Below are positions 8,918 to 16,213 of a stretch of DNA of 64,000 bases, piece after piece (the first letter of the stretch is position 1; the number at the start of each line of letters is the position of its first letter). The position numbers and the translations under genes were made by a program. This DNA comes from Pseudomonas cannabina (lineage in GTDB: Bacteria; Pseudomonadota; Gammaproteobacteria; Pseudomonadales; Pseudomonadaceae), in the NCBI RefSeq assembly GCF_900100365.1, contig NZ_FNKU01000001.1, positions 682,001 through 746,000 on the forward strand. Direction: 5' to 3'. The notes beneath the pieces were generated by a model. The model had not been told where the DNA came from. It saw nothing but the letters and a program-made list of their open reading frames with translations, and did no database searches.

Positions 8918-8939
8918 AAGGCGCCTGCAGGGGCGCCTT
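8918..8939 (-). terminator. Terminator of the DUF3577 gene
   Basis: AAGGCGCC-TGCAGG-GGCGCCTT, an 8-bp stem; on the minus strand it continues TTTTCTTTTC. It sits 19 bases past the DUF3577 stop codon, and the IS630 element inserted just beyond it. Confidence 0.85.
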
Positions 8940-8957
8940 GAGGTTGTAAAATATCTA

Positions 8958-9527
8958 TCAAGCGGCTTGTTTCTCTCCTCGTCCTGCGCGAGCTGGTTTT
9001 GCTCGTGTTGGCTTAGAGGGAGTAGCAGTTGGAGCTACATCAGTTGGTTCGCTTGCGGCAGACGCCTCGGAATGAACGACTGGGGTAGTTTCCGACTCTG
9101 AACTTTCAGAAGAGGCAGGTGCTTCTTCTTTCTGCGGAGCCTGATAGACGTATTCACCTTCAACTTTGATCCAGGCAAGGTACAAGAGACGGCCTTTGAG
9201 GCTGACACCTGCTTGGCCCTGCTTAGCACCACTGCTGTAGGTAAAAACATCAGCCCAGATATCGCCAATCCGGAAAGAGACAAGAACCTTCTTCTCGGCA
9301 GCAACAGCTTCCTGGCAACGGCGAATCAGCTTGTCAGCTTCAGCACCAACCACGTTGCAGTCGATATAAGCGTACTCAGCCGAGTCAGTGCTGCCTTTGA
9401 GGGCGGCCACTGTGACAGCCATGAAAGGATTCCCTTTACGGGGTTTCACTTCACGAATGCGGTTGAGATAGCCAATACCAGTGGTATGCAGGTCGAAGTA
9501 TTTGCTTTCGTTAGTAGAGTTGCTCAT
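8958..9527 (-). CDS. DUF3577 / STY4534 family ICE protein
   Basis: The N-terminal domain (residues 1-125) has the family signature KYFDLHTTGIGYLNRIREVK and GVSLKGRLLYLAWIKVEGEY; relatives are annotated as STY4534-family ICE replication proteins. The C-terminal 60 residues are a low-complexity Ser/Glu/Ala/Pro tail ending in a basic stretch (PTRAKPARAGRGEK), which may bind nucleic acid. The start at 9527 has GGAG upstream, within a leader hairpin. Family assignment is firm; the replication role is inferred by annotation tradition only. Confidence 0.88.
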   Translation of the reverse strand: MSNSTNESKYFDLHTTGIGYLNRIREVKPRKGNPFMAVTVAALKGSTDSAEYAYIDCNVVGAEADKLIRRCQEAVAAEKKVLVSFRIGDIWADVFTYSSGAKQGQAGVSLKGRLLYLAWIKVEGEYVYQAPQKEEAPASSESSESETTPVVHSEASAASEPTDVAPTATPSKPTRAKPARAGRGEKQAA

Positions 9528-9592
9528 GGTGTGTCTCCAGTTTTGAATGATCAAAGCGGAGATACACTTCGCCCAGGGGGAAGGTATTCCCC
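9528..9592 (-). promoter_or_regulatory. Two-hairpin leader of the DUF3577 gene
   Basis: Stem GGGGAA/TTCCCC (9577-9592). The second hairpin pairs GTGTGTCTCC (9529-9538) with GGAGATACAC (9558-9567), 9 of 10 pairs, with an inner TTTGA/TCAAA helix. On the transcript this buries the GGAG Shine-Dalgarno. It is the clearest member of the family. A structured RNA has, as far as I recall, been reported upstream of DUF3577 genes, and this may be it. Confidence 0.7.
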
Positions 9593-9623
9593 GCATGGGT
9601 GGTAGAGCGAAATTTCACGACAA

Positions 9624-9854
9624 TCAATGCATGAATCTGAACGCAGTAAGCATAACGCCTACGGCAGCAGTCAGCATGACAGCCATACGAATGGTGAGTT
9701 TCAGTTCGAGTCTAGACTCGAGATTGTCGATGTCGGCTTTTGTCGCGAGTTGCGTTTGCATATCCGACTCCAAAGCATCGACTACTGCAGCGGCGCGTTT
9801 TTCCTCCACATCAATCGAAATCAATGCTTGGTACAGCGCAATACTGCTTTTCAT
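9624..9854 (-). CDS. Small coiled-coil membrane protein, DUF1640-like (76 aa)
   Basis: Residues 15-50 form a heptad-rich helix (EEKRAAAVVDALESDMQTQL, TKADIDNLESRLELKL) and residues 54-74 a membrane helix (IRMAVMLTAAVGVMLTAF). This resembles the small DUF1640/CCDC90-like proteins common on phages and ICEs, whose role is unknown. GGAG precedes the ATG and is sequestered by the leader hairpin. Confidence 0.7.
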   Translation of the reverse strand: MKSSIALYQALISIDVEEKRAAAVVDALESDMQTQLATKADIDNLESRLELKLTIRMAVMLTAAVGVMLTAFRFMH

Positions 9855-9901
9855 GAAGGTCTCCTGCTGAGCGCGAGACCTACCCTACGGGAAAGGTCCC
9901 G
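9855..9901 (-). promoter_or_regulatory. Two-hairpin leader of the 76-aa gene
   Basis: Stem CGGGA/TCCCG (9888-9901), then a perfect 7-bp stem AGGTCTC (9857-9863) with GAGACCT (9875-9881). On the transcript the second stem covers the GGAGACC ribosome-binding region. Confidence 0.65.
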
Positions 9902-9913
9902 ATGGGTGTGAGA

Positions 9914-10066
9914 ATCAATGTGCATTCATCAATCAAATAATCTGATCAACCGTTCGCGCTTCCGAATGCTTTGCGAACTAGGGGGTGGATTAATGCGTGG
10001 AACGCATCGTAGTCATGAAATCCAGACTACCTCGGGCATGTTGCTGACAACGTCAGCGGTACATGG
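9914..10066 (-). promoter_or_regulatory. Multi-hairpin element, copy 1
   Basis: Same order of stems as copies 2 and 3: a weak ATCA/TGAT stem, GTTCGC/GCGAAC (from 9952), TGCGT/ACGCA, GTAGTC/GACTAC (10009-10030) and GCTGAC-AAC-GTCAGC. It lies upstream of the leader of the 76-aa gene. The junction side carries a conserved GAATGCACATT that could serve as a -10 region on the minus strand. Confidence 0.6.
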
Positions 10067-10111
10067 CTTTAGAATCCTTTACGGGCGATTCGTTTGTCAA
10101 CCCTCCCAATG

Positions 10112-10140
10112 AAAAAAGCCCCTCAATGAATGAGGGGCTT
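10112..10140 (-). terminator. Rho-independent terminator
   Basis: AAGCCCCTCA/TGAGGGGCTT forms a 10-bp stem; on the minus strand it ends in a run of T. It lies 19 bases past the stop of the 122-aa gene. Confidence 0.9.
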
Positions 10141-10158
10141 GTCGGGGGAGGGGGAGTA

Positions 10159-10527
10159 TCAAGCAATGAGCGGGTCCAGAGAGCCCAGTACAGGGCCCTT
10201 AACGGCTGGTTCAGCATCCTGCTTTTTGGAGGTGGCGGGTGCCTTTGATGCGCGAGGTTTGCGGGGTTTCTTCACCGGCTTGGTCTGAGCTTCTTGCGTA
10301 TTAGCCTCATACCAATCATGAAGGTTGATCCCTTTGTGACGTACTATGGCTGGGACGCTGCAGTAGTTTTCGCACTCGTCGTGGGTCATTGCAGGTTCGG
10401 GCATTTTCCTGCACTGCGGTGCCGCCATATGGACGTTTGCAGGGCTGAGCTTCTGGTTGAACGCACGTGTGCATTCACGCAATGCCGTGCCGACCCTAAC
10501 GCCAAAACGAAAGCTTGCTGTACTCAT
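10159..10527 (-). CDS. ICE protein of unknown function (122 aa)
   Basis: N-terminal half with four Cys, some spaced (CRKMPEPAMTHDECENYC) so that metal binding is possible. The C-terminal 50 residues are Lys/Pro/Ala-rich (KPVKKPRKPRASKAPATSKK), a basic tail that may contact nucleic acid. No family recognised. It has its own terminator, leader and multi-hairpin element, the same architecture as the genes on both sides. Confidence 0.7.
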   Translation of the reverse strand: MSTASFRFGVRVGTALRECTRAFNQKLSPANVHMAAPQCRKMPEPAMTHDECENYCSVPAIVRHKGINLHDWYEANTQEAQTKPVKKPRKPRASKAPATSKKQDAEPAVKGPVLGSLDPLIA

Positions 10528-10583
10528 GGTGTTTCTCCAGGGAAAAATGCGGAGAACACCGCCCGAGTGGGGAGTGATTCCCC
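10528..10583 (-). promoter_or_regulatory. Two-hairpin leader of the 122-aa gene
   Basis: Stem GGGGA/TCCCC (10569-10583). Second stem GGTGTTTCTCC (10528-10538) with GGAGAACACC (10551-10560), ten pairs with one bulged base. On the transcript it pairs the GGAGA Shine-Dalgarno. Confidence 0.68.
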
Positions 10584-10603
10584 GCTGGGTGAGTGACGTG
10601 TTT

Positions 10604-10740
10604 AATGTGCATCCATCGGCGTTTACATCACCGATCGTTCGCGCCTCCGGAAGCTTTGCGAACTTTAGGTTGGATCAACGCGTAGAACGCATCGTAGTCA
10701 TGAGATCCAGACTACCTGGGGTGCTGCTGAGAACATCAAC
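10604..10740 (-). promoter_or_regulatory. Multi-hairpin element, copy 2
   Basis: Stems in the same order as copy 1: ATCGGCG/CACCGAT (one pair is G.U only when read on the minus strand), GTTCGC/GCGAAC, ACGCGT/ACGCAT and GTAGTC/GACTAC. Located upstream of the leader of the 122-aa gene. Confidence 0.6.
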
Positions 10741-11269
10741 GCCATAGGCGCAAGATATTGAGGACACTCCGGATACAGGCGTTCTTTGTGTTGAGGACAA
10801 TGGCTTTCATGCCGGTTCTACTTGCTTCTGCAATTTCCTCTTGACGCCAGCGCTCCTCTTTCTCGGCCCACTCTTTGCGGATGAGCTCCGAATCATCCTC
10901 GGGGTAATATCCATCTGTACTGAAGTCCCCATGGTCATCTGGCCCAGGGAGCTCAAAACACCCACAAGGACAAGTGTCTTCAGTCAGACCGTGGCTGCAG
11001 ATGCCGTGACTACGAATATCGTCCATGTGTGCCTCAATTTCCGACGGTGAAAGATAACCATAGGCATAGCGTGCATAGGCAAATGCCTCCGCCACTTCGG
11101 GTGACGTTTCGTCACCGCCAAAAGTCTCGATCATCCGCGAACAGAAATGTTTGAGGACCATGGTTTCGTATGTGGGAAACTTGCAACATGCGTCGCCGTA
11201 CAGCATGTTGACGCGTTCAGTAATCTCAACATTTTGGAGTGGTGAGCGTGAAGCCGCGTGGTTCGACAT
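10736..11269 (-). CDS. ICE protein of unknown function (177 aa)
   Basis: Acidic protein. Residues 30-70 look helical (ETMVLKHFCSRMIETFGGDE). A Cys/His cluster HGICSHGLTEDTCPCGCFEL near residue 88-107 looks like a zinc site. The C terminus is a charged helix (EWAEKEERWRQEEIAEASR) followed by a short basic tail. No family recognised. The start at 11269 has CGGAG upstream. The 3' end reaches into multi-hairpin copy 2. Confidence 0.7.
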   Translation of the reverse strand: MSNHAASRSPLQNVEITERVNMLYGDACCKFPTYETMVLKHFCSRMIETFGGDETSPEVAEAFAYARYAYGYLSPSEIEAHMDDIRSHGICSHGLTEDTCPCGCFELPGPDDHGDFSTDGYYPEDDSELIRKEWAEKEERWRQEEIAEASRTGMKAIVLNTKNACIRSVLNILRLWR

Positions 11270-11330
11270 GGTCTATCTCCGTTCAAACAGCAGAAAACGG
11301 AGACACTTGTCCCCGAGGGAAAGTATTCCC
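11270..11330 (-). promoter_or_regulatory. Two-hairpin leader of the 177-aa gene
   Basis: Stem GGGAA-AGTA-TTCCC (11317-11330). Second stem, 8 perfect pairs: TCTCCGTT (11276-11283) with AACGGAGA (11296-11303). On the transcript it covers the CGGAGA Shine-Dalgarno. Confidence 0.68.
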
Positions 11331-11397
11331 CGAGGGTAGGTGAGTTATATGATATGACTCGGCTAAGCCGAGTGCAGCACGGTGTGCGACGTGAATT

Positions 11398-11540
11398 ATG
11401 CATCCATCGGTACGGAATACCGATCGTTCGCGCCTCCGGAAGCTTTGCGAACTTAGGGATGGATCAATGCGTTGAACGCACCGTAGTCATGAGATCCAGA
11501 CTACCCGGGCATGTGGCTAACAACGTCAGCGGTACATGTC
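11398..11540 (-). promoter_or_regulatory. Multi-hairpin element, copy 3
   Basis: Stems ATCGGTA/TACCGAT (11406-11424), GTTCGC/GCGAAC (from 11426), TGCGT/ACGCA, GTAGTC/GACTAC and a degenerate last stem. On the minus strand the downstream side reads GATGCATAATTC, a plausible extended -10 just before the leader of the 177-aa gene. Confidence 0.62.
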
Positions 11541-12183
11541 TTGAGAATGAGAATTCGGGGAGGGCTTGTCAAGCAGTAGTAGCGCAGGAGTCGCTTATGA
11601 TCTTGGGTGAACGGCAATGACGTGATGAATCGCACACCATTTAGGCGAGAGCGCTCGCCAGATCGGGGATCACTTGAGCGCAGCGGCCAAGAGGATAACG
11701 ATGAGAATCGTGCTGAGAGTTATCATCGTCACAGACGATCACTCTCAGCCAATGTGGGCTTGGCTATAACTTGAAAAATGTGCCACCTGTGAGCGCAAGC
11801 TCAGCGAGGATCCCTGGGCATTGATCGCACGCATTGCTTCATCGACATCACCCGACCCGTTGTCGTGGCTTGGGCCAGTAATCAAAAGGCACGCATTCGC
11901 GCACAAAAGGAGCCCGTTTTTTCACCGGCGGGCACCGGCAGCGAAAAGTGGCTACCTCGGAAGGTAACCTGGTCATCCAGCGCGCTGCGAGATGACCAGG
12001 TTACCTTCCGAAAAAGCGGGGGAATTTGAAAAAAAGTGGGCCACAACACCAGTGTGACCCTGAGACGATTATGCATCGAACCTTCCATGAACCCTATGTG
12101 CCTATGAACCCGCTTTCACGAGTTAGACGGCTGCGTGTCTGCTATTGAACAGGGAGACACAGGGAGAATTCACAACAAGATCT
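11541..12183. other. Non-coding, hairpin-rich interval (candidate origin or oriT)
   Basis: No convincing gene; the only 68-codon frame reads through palindromes. Features seen: an imperfect hairpin GCTGAGAGT/ACTCTCAGC with inner ATCGTC/GACGAT (11712-11749), a GAGC-GCAA-GCTC hairpin near 11790, and a perfect 21-bp inverted repeat at 11957-12011 whose 13-base loop includes CAGCGCGCTG. The location beside topB and the single-strand fold-back potential suggest an origin of transfer or replication. That role is inferred. Confidence 0.5.
11957..12011. repeat. 21-bp perfect inverted repeat
   Basis: Arms contain GGAAGGTAACCTGGTCATC (11959-11977) and its exact inverse (11991-12009), extended by two more matched bases on each side. 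The loop itself holds the palindrome CAGCGCGCTG. No T tract follows on either strand, so it is not a simple terminator. Confidence 0.9.
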
Positions 12184-12280
12184 GTACGCCCCTCCCGATG
12201 CTTTGCGTACTTTGGGGTTGGAGAATGAAGGCAAGGCCGACTTCTCCAGGGTGTCACTGATGACCGTCAGTGACCAGCGG
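12184..12280 (-). promoter_or_regulatory. Multi-hairpin element, diverged copy 4
   Basis: Stem GTACGC (12184-12189) with GCGTAC (12205-12210). Relative to GTTCGC/GCGAAC in copies 1-3 this is a compensatory double change. Next come GGAGAA/TTCTCC and GTCACTGA/TCAGTGAC (12253-12274). The stem order is kept although the sequence has drifted. It lies 60 bases past the topB stop. Confidence 0.5.
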
Positions 12281-12341
12281 GGTGGAACAGTTAATGGATC
12301 TATTGTGGCACATCATTTGTCAGGCCGCCATATCCAGTGGT

Positions 12342-14363
12342 TCAAGCGGTTTTGGTCGTGGCGGTGCGCGTCTTGGCTGACTTGCCCGGCGATTTTTTCT
12401 TCCCTGTACCGATGTTCACCGTACCTTTGCATTCGGGGTACCTGGTACACGCCCAGAAAACACCTGAGGCTCCTTTGCGCTGCGAGGTTTTCGCGTTGCA
12501 CAACGGGCACTTGGGACCTTCGGGAACCTTGATCGACAAGGTAGTGCCCTTGTACTGATCGACGAGCCTGGTGATCCAGCTCGATTGCCTGGCGATAAAG
12601 TCATCGAGCGTCAGGGTGCCTTGCTCGATCATGGTGAGCGCCTGTTCCCAGATCGCAGTGGTGCCGGGGTCGGCCACTGCTGGAGGCACCGCATCGATCA
12701 GTGAAAACGCTGCTTCAGTTGCCCGCAGCGCGCGACCTTTCTTGATGAGCGAACCTCGGTCGATCAGGCCCTGGATTGTCCCGGCGCGAGTTGCTTCCGT
12801 CCCGATCCCCGTCGTTTCTTTTAGCTTCTGAGCCAGCCGTGGATCCTTGACCAGCTTGGCGATGGTCTTCATTGCCTTAACCAACGTGCCCTCGGTGTAG
12901 GGTTTGGGAGGTTCTGTCTTCAGCGCTTTCAGCTGCAGGTCCTGGATGTCACATCGAGAGCCAACCTGCAGCATTGGCAGGGTCTGTGACCGACCCCCGC
13001 TTTCGTCTCCCTCTTCCTCGGATGAGTTAGAAAATAGAATTTTCCAGCCCGGCACCACTATTCGCTTGCCCACTGCCTGGAGTGAAACTGCATTGGATTC
13101 GAAGGTCGCCACGGTACGATCGTATTCATGGTTAGGCAGGAACTGCGCAAGAAAGTGAGCGCGGATCAACTCATAGACCCTGCGCTCCTTCTCAGACATT
13201 GCTGAAAGGTTCGCGGGTTCCAGGGTCGGGATGATTCCATGGTGGGGCCCCGTGATTTTTTTGTCATTCCACGCCCGTGAGCGCTGCTCCGGGTCGATCA
13301 GCAGGAGTGCCTTACCAATAGTGGGATCAGTTCGGTTGATGGCATCTAGTACCATAGGCACCTCATCCAGCATGCTCTCTGGCAGGTAACCACAATCGGT
13401 TCTGGGGTAGGTTGTTGCTTTGTGGGTTTCGTAGAGGGCCTGGGCGACGTCGAGCGTCTCTTGAACCCCTAGCCCGAATTTCGCCGAGCATACCTCCTGC
13501 AGGGTGCTCAGATCGAAGGGGAGCGGCGCGACATCCCGACCACGCTCGATCTCCACAGAGATAGCCGTAGCCGTCTGGCTATTTTGCAGCGCATTGAGCG
13601 CGGCAGCCGCTGCACTCTGATCAAGGCAGCGTCCTTCTTCGTCGGTGACTGATTCATCGGCGACCCATTTAGCCAGGAACGAGTGCCCGGCAGTGCAGAG
13701 TTGAACGTCAAGACCCCAGAACGGCTTGGGGATGAAGTTTGAAATTTCGCGATCCCGATCGACCACCAGGCGAAGGGTCGGTGTTTGAACACGGCCGACG
13801 GACAGCACGCCGGTGTACCCGGCCTGTCGTCCGAGCAGAGTGAACAACCGAGAGAAGTTCATGCCGATCAGCCAGTCCGCCCTTGAGCGTGCGAGCGCTG
13901 ATAGGTATAGCGGATAGGTTTCCGCACCCTGTTTGACGCTGTTGAGCGCCTGGCGAATGGAGGCCTCATTCAGGGCCGAAAGCCACAGCCTCTGAATCGG
14001 CCCACGGTACCCACAATACTCGATCAGCTCGCGCGCGATCATCTCACCTTCGCGGTCGGCATCGGTCGCGATCACCAGTTCTGTTGCTTCTTTGAGCAAC
14101 TGCTTCACGACCTTGAACTGGCTGGCGGTCTTCGGTTTGACGATGACTTTCCACTGTGCAGGTAGAATGGGAAGCGTATCCAGGCTCCAGTTTTTCAGGT
14201 GATCGCCGTAGGCATCCGGCGCAGCAGTTTCCAGCAAGTGGCCAATGCCCCACGTGACGGCCACCCCCGGCCCTCTGAGGCAGCCGTCACCCCGGGTTTT
14301 TGCTCCGAGTACGGCGGCAATGTCTTTACCCTGGCTGGGCTTCTCGCACAGATACAAACGCAT
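12342..14363 (-). CDS. topB: DNA topoisomerase III
   Basis: Type IA topoisomerase of 673 residues, the usual length, which relaxes and decatenates DNA through a single-strand break. The TOPRIM domain begins EKPSQGKDIA and has the metal-binding IATDADREGEMIARE near residue 100. The catalytic Tyr is in TTYPRTDCGYLPE near residue 320. A C-terminal zinc ribbon CPLCN...CTRYPEC lies near residues 620-650, ending in a basic tail. The start at 14363 has GGAGTCCTT upstream. A topB gene is a standard member of PFGI-type ICEs, where it probably helps replication or transfer. A MITE lies 67 bases upstream of the start, in the promoter region. Confidence 0.95.
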   Translation of the reverse strand: MRLYLCEKPSQGKDIAAVLGAKTRGDGCLRGPGVAVTWGIGHLLETAAPDAYGDHLKNWSLDTLPILPAQWKVIVKPKTASQFKVVKQLLKEATELVIATDADREGEMIARELIEYCGYRGPIQRLWLSALNEASIRQALNSVKQGAETYPLYLSALARSRADWLIGMNFSRLFTLLGRQAGYTGVLSVGRVQTPTLRLVVDRDREISNFIPKPFWGLDVQLCTAGHSFLAKWVADESVTDEEGRCLDQSAAAAALNALQNSQTATAISVEIERGRDVAPLPFDLSTLQEVCSAKFGLGVQETLDVAQALYETHKATTYPRTDCGYLPESMLDEVPMVLDAINRTDPTIGKALLLIDPEQRSRAWNDKKITGPHHGIIPTLEPANLSAMSEKERRVYELIRAHFLAQFLPNHEYDRTVATFESNAVSLQAVGKRIVVPGWKILFSNSSEEEGDESGGRSQTLPMLQVGSRCDIQDLQLKALKTEPPKPYTEGTLVKAMKTIAKLVKDPRLAQKLKETTGIGTEATRAGTIQGLIDRGSLIKKGRALRATEAAFSLIDAVPPAVADPGTTAIWEQALTMIEQGTLTLDDFIARQSSWITRLVDQYKGTTLSIKVPEGPKCPLCNAKTSQRKGASGVFWACTRYPECKGTVNIGTGKKKSPGKSAKTRTATTKTA

Positions 14364-14430
14364 AAGGACTCCGATGAGATCGTGTAGCTCAAAGGGAAAC
14401 CTTGCCTGTCTGCTGAATGAAACGCTCTAG

Positions 14431-14529
14431 GGAGACGCTGATTTATTCTAAAACCCAGCTGTTGCCCCCAGATAAATCAAGGCCTCCAGAGCGTTGCAGG
14501 GACGAAAAATCGAATAAATCAGCGCCTCC
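14431..14529. mobile_element. 99-bp MITE, IS5-type ends, copy 2
   Basis: GGAGACGCTGATTTATTC to GAATAAATCAGCGCCTCC, flanked by CTAG at 14427-14430 and 14530-14533. Nearly identical to the copy in the helicase gene. It sits between topB and the cargo operon. Confidence 0.9.
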
Positions 14530-14676
14530 CTAGGAAACCGTAGATTAGTTCTGGGGGGTTGAAATTTCGCTTTGTGTGGTGCTCTTCTGATTCTTTTTGG
14601 CGGTTCTTAACATCGAAAAGCTGATATACAACGCCATACAGAATCCGGCCTCTTGCTCCGACCGAACTGGACCTAA

Positions 14677-14774
14677 GGAGCCGCTGATTTATTCGGTTTT
14701 CGTCCCAGCAACGCTCTGGAGGCCTTGATTTATCAGGGGGCAACAGCTGTGCTTTAGAATAAATCAGCGTCGCC
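14677..14774. mobile_element. 98-bp MITE, IS5-type ends, copy 3 (inverted)
   Basis: The same element in opposite orientation, with ends GGAGCCGCTGATTTATTC and GAATAAATCAGCGTCGCC and CTAA duplications at 14673-14676 and 14775-14778. The 143 bases between copies 2 and 3 show no gene. Confidence 0.88.
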
Positions 14775-14826
14775 CTAAACGCCGCAGAATGCGATAACGG
14801 TCTGATGAGTGTTCAAAAGTTATTTA

Positions 14827-14929
14827 GTATACTGTTTGCGTAATAACCTACTAATTATCGATAAGGTAACCCGTTGATAAAAGTTGACTCTACGGGAATC
14901 AGCAGCTATTTTTTTCGAAAACAGTGCGC
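14827..14929. mobile_element. 103-bp MITE with IS630-type ends, copy 2
   Basis: Bounded by TA at 14825-14826 and 14930-14931. Ends GTATACTGTTTGCGTAATAA and TTTTTTCGAAAACAGTGCGC. It abuts the next copy, sharing one TA, in inverse orientation; the internal sequences align when one is reversed. Confidence 0.65.
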
Positions 14930-14931
14930 TA

Positions 14932-15035
14932 GTGTACTGTTTTCGAAAAAGCCAGTTGTTGACTAACGGAAAATTCAAATTTTATCAATGACTTAGGTTG
15001 CAGGTCATGGGTGAATTATTTCGCAAACAGTACAC
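14932..15035. mobile_element. 104-bp MITE with IS630-type ends, copy 3
   Basis: Ends GTGTACTGTTTTCGAAAAAG and TATTTCGCAAACAGTACAC, TA at 14930-14931 and 15036-15037. It stops 14 bases before the stop codon of the membrane-protein gene, so it may have replaced that gene's natural downstream region. Confidence 0.7.
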
Positions 15036-15049
15036 TAGAAGTTTCGATT

Positions 15050-15838
15050 TTAAGATATTTGTTGTCGTTTTTTGAACTGGTTCCATATTTCTTCCTCGTA
15101 CGGGCTCATAGAAACAATGTTTTTTTGAGAGAGTACGATTGAGAAATCGATTTTTCGGCCTTTAAGTGTCATCTCTTTAGTTACAGCAGAGTAATCTGTG
15201 GTATAGGTAACCTTTAAAGAATCTTTATCCCTATAGCCACTCATGGTTGGAACAATCTCGAAATCTTCATCCATACCACCGGCTTCGTGCAAATCGCCGA
15301 TATGCGAGACTCGCCCGACGTAAACCTTACGATCTTCCATAGAGAACATGTACAGGCCGTTCTCATCCCGCATAGATCTCATAAGATGCCGCGTCAGTGG
15401 TCGGCTAGGTACCTTTGATGCTAGAATCAGACCTTTGATGGTCGGAGCCAATGCCCTATGCCTAATCATTAGCAGTAGCGTAAACAGGCGTGGTGATAGC
15501 CAAGCTATTACCAATGAGATTGCGGATGCTTGAACAAGAAACGCCCATATGGGCGCCTCTCTGGCTTCAGTTATTTGGTTATGGATAAGAAAGCCTTTGA
15601 AGTACTTGATATAATCAATATATTTGCTTGGTTCCGATGCAAAAAAACCATGTTTGCTCGCGTAAATTAACCCAAAGCTTGCAGCGCAACCAACAGCAAA
15701 AATGAAAATTCCAGTTTTGGCTATCAGCATGTACAAAAGCTGACCGTCGTAGCGGCTCATGGTCGCTTGCCGGTAAATGCTTCCACTGCAGAATAGGTAG
15801 CCGCTAACCAAAATAGGCAGAATGAGAAGCAGCCCCAT
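15050..15838 (-). CDS. Membrane protein of unknown function, cargo gene (262 aa)
   Basis: Three or four hydrophobic segments in the first 130 residues (LLLILPILVSGYLFC; AKTGIFIFAVGCAASFGLIY; WAFLVQASAISLVIAWLSP). They are followed by a soluble C-terminal domain of about 120 residues (DRKVYVGRVSHIGD, IVPTMSGYRDKDSLKVTY, IVLSQKNIVSMSPYEEEIW). I do not recognise a named family. The DNA is visibly more A+T-rich than its neighbours, which suggests separate acquisition. It starts in a TGATG overlap with the 60-aa gene, so the two are translationally coupled. Placement between MITEs on an ICE would suit an accessory or defence function, but nothing in the sequence proves one. Confidence 0.7.
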   Translation of the reverse strand: MGLLLILPILVSGYLFCSGSIYRQATMSRYDGQLLYMLIAKTGIFIFAVGCAASFGLIYASKHGFFASEPSKYIDYIKYFKGFLIHNQITEAREAPIWAFLVQASAISLVIAWLSPRLFTLLLMIRHRALAPTIKGLILASKVPSRPLTRHLMRSMRDENGLYMFSMEDRKVYVGRVSHIGDLHEAGGMDEDFEIVPTMSGYRDKDSLKVTYTTDYSAVTKEMTLKGRKIDFSIVLSQKNIVSMSPYEEEIWNQFKKRQQIS

Positions 15839-16020
15839 CAGCCATTAGCCACAATTTTTCTTGCTTTTTCGCTAGCTTCAATGAAGCGTTTGCTTGTCAG
15901 GATTTCTTGAGTGTCAATTGACATTCCACCGCGATCGCTGATGCGTAACGTTTTGAGTCCGCGCAGCGATTCAAGGATTTCTTTTTCATGCTTGCTAGTT
16001 TTAAAAAGTAACCCAAGCAT
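15838..16020 (-). CDS. Small protein of unknown function (60 aa), partner of the membrane protein
   Basis: First gene of the two-gene cargo operon. The start at 16020 is preferred over 16026 because GGAG is then seven bases upstream instead of one. The product (MLGLLFKTSKHEKEILESL...) is charged, probably helical and soluble, with no recognised domain. Its TGA overlaps the ATG of the membrane-protein gene, so a fixed stoichiometry is likely. Confidence 0.55.
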   Translation of the reverse strand: MLGLLFKTSKHEKEILESLRGLKTLRISDRGGMSIDTQEILTSKRFIEASEKARKIVANG

Positions 16021-16213
16021 TTTCATTCTCCAGGTCGGCTTTCGTGGAAACGCATGAACAATGTCCAATTCTGTTCATTCACCGCTTAATCTAGCACAGC
16101 GCACGCGAATTTTCTCATCTATCGTTCAGTTTAGGCAATTGAGAACAAAGGCTTTTAACCGCTTTGCCAAGCTGCGTGCAAGGCGCGAAGAACACGGCTA
16201 TCTGGTACCTTAT

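Noticed and set aside
11882..12088. 68-codon minus-strand frame
   Set aside because: It runs straight through the 21-bp inverted repeat and has no family-like sequence; the non-coding explanation is better.
14519..14743. 74-codon frame between MITE copies 2 and 3
   Set aside because: Made partly of MITE terminal sequence on both sides; no ribosome-binding site or homology.
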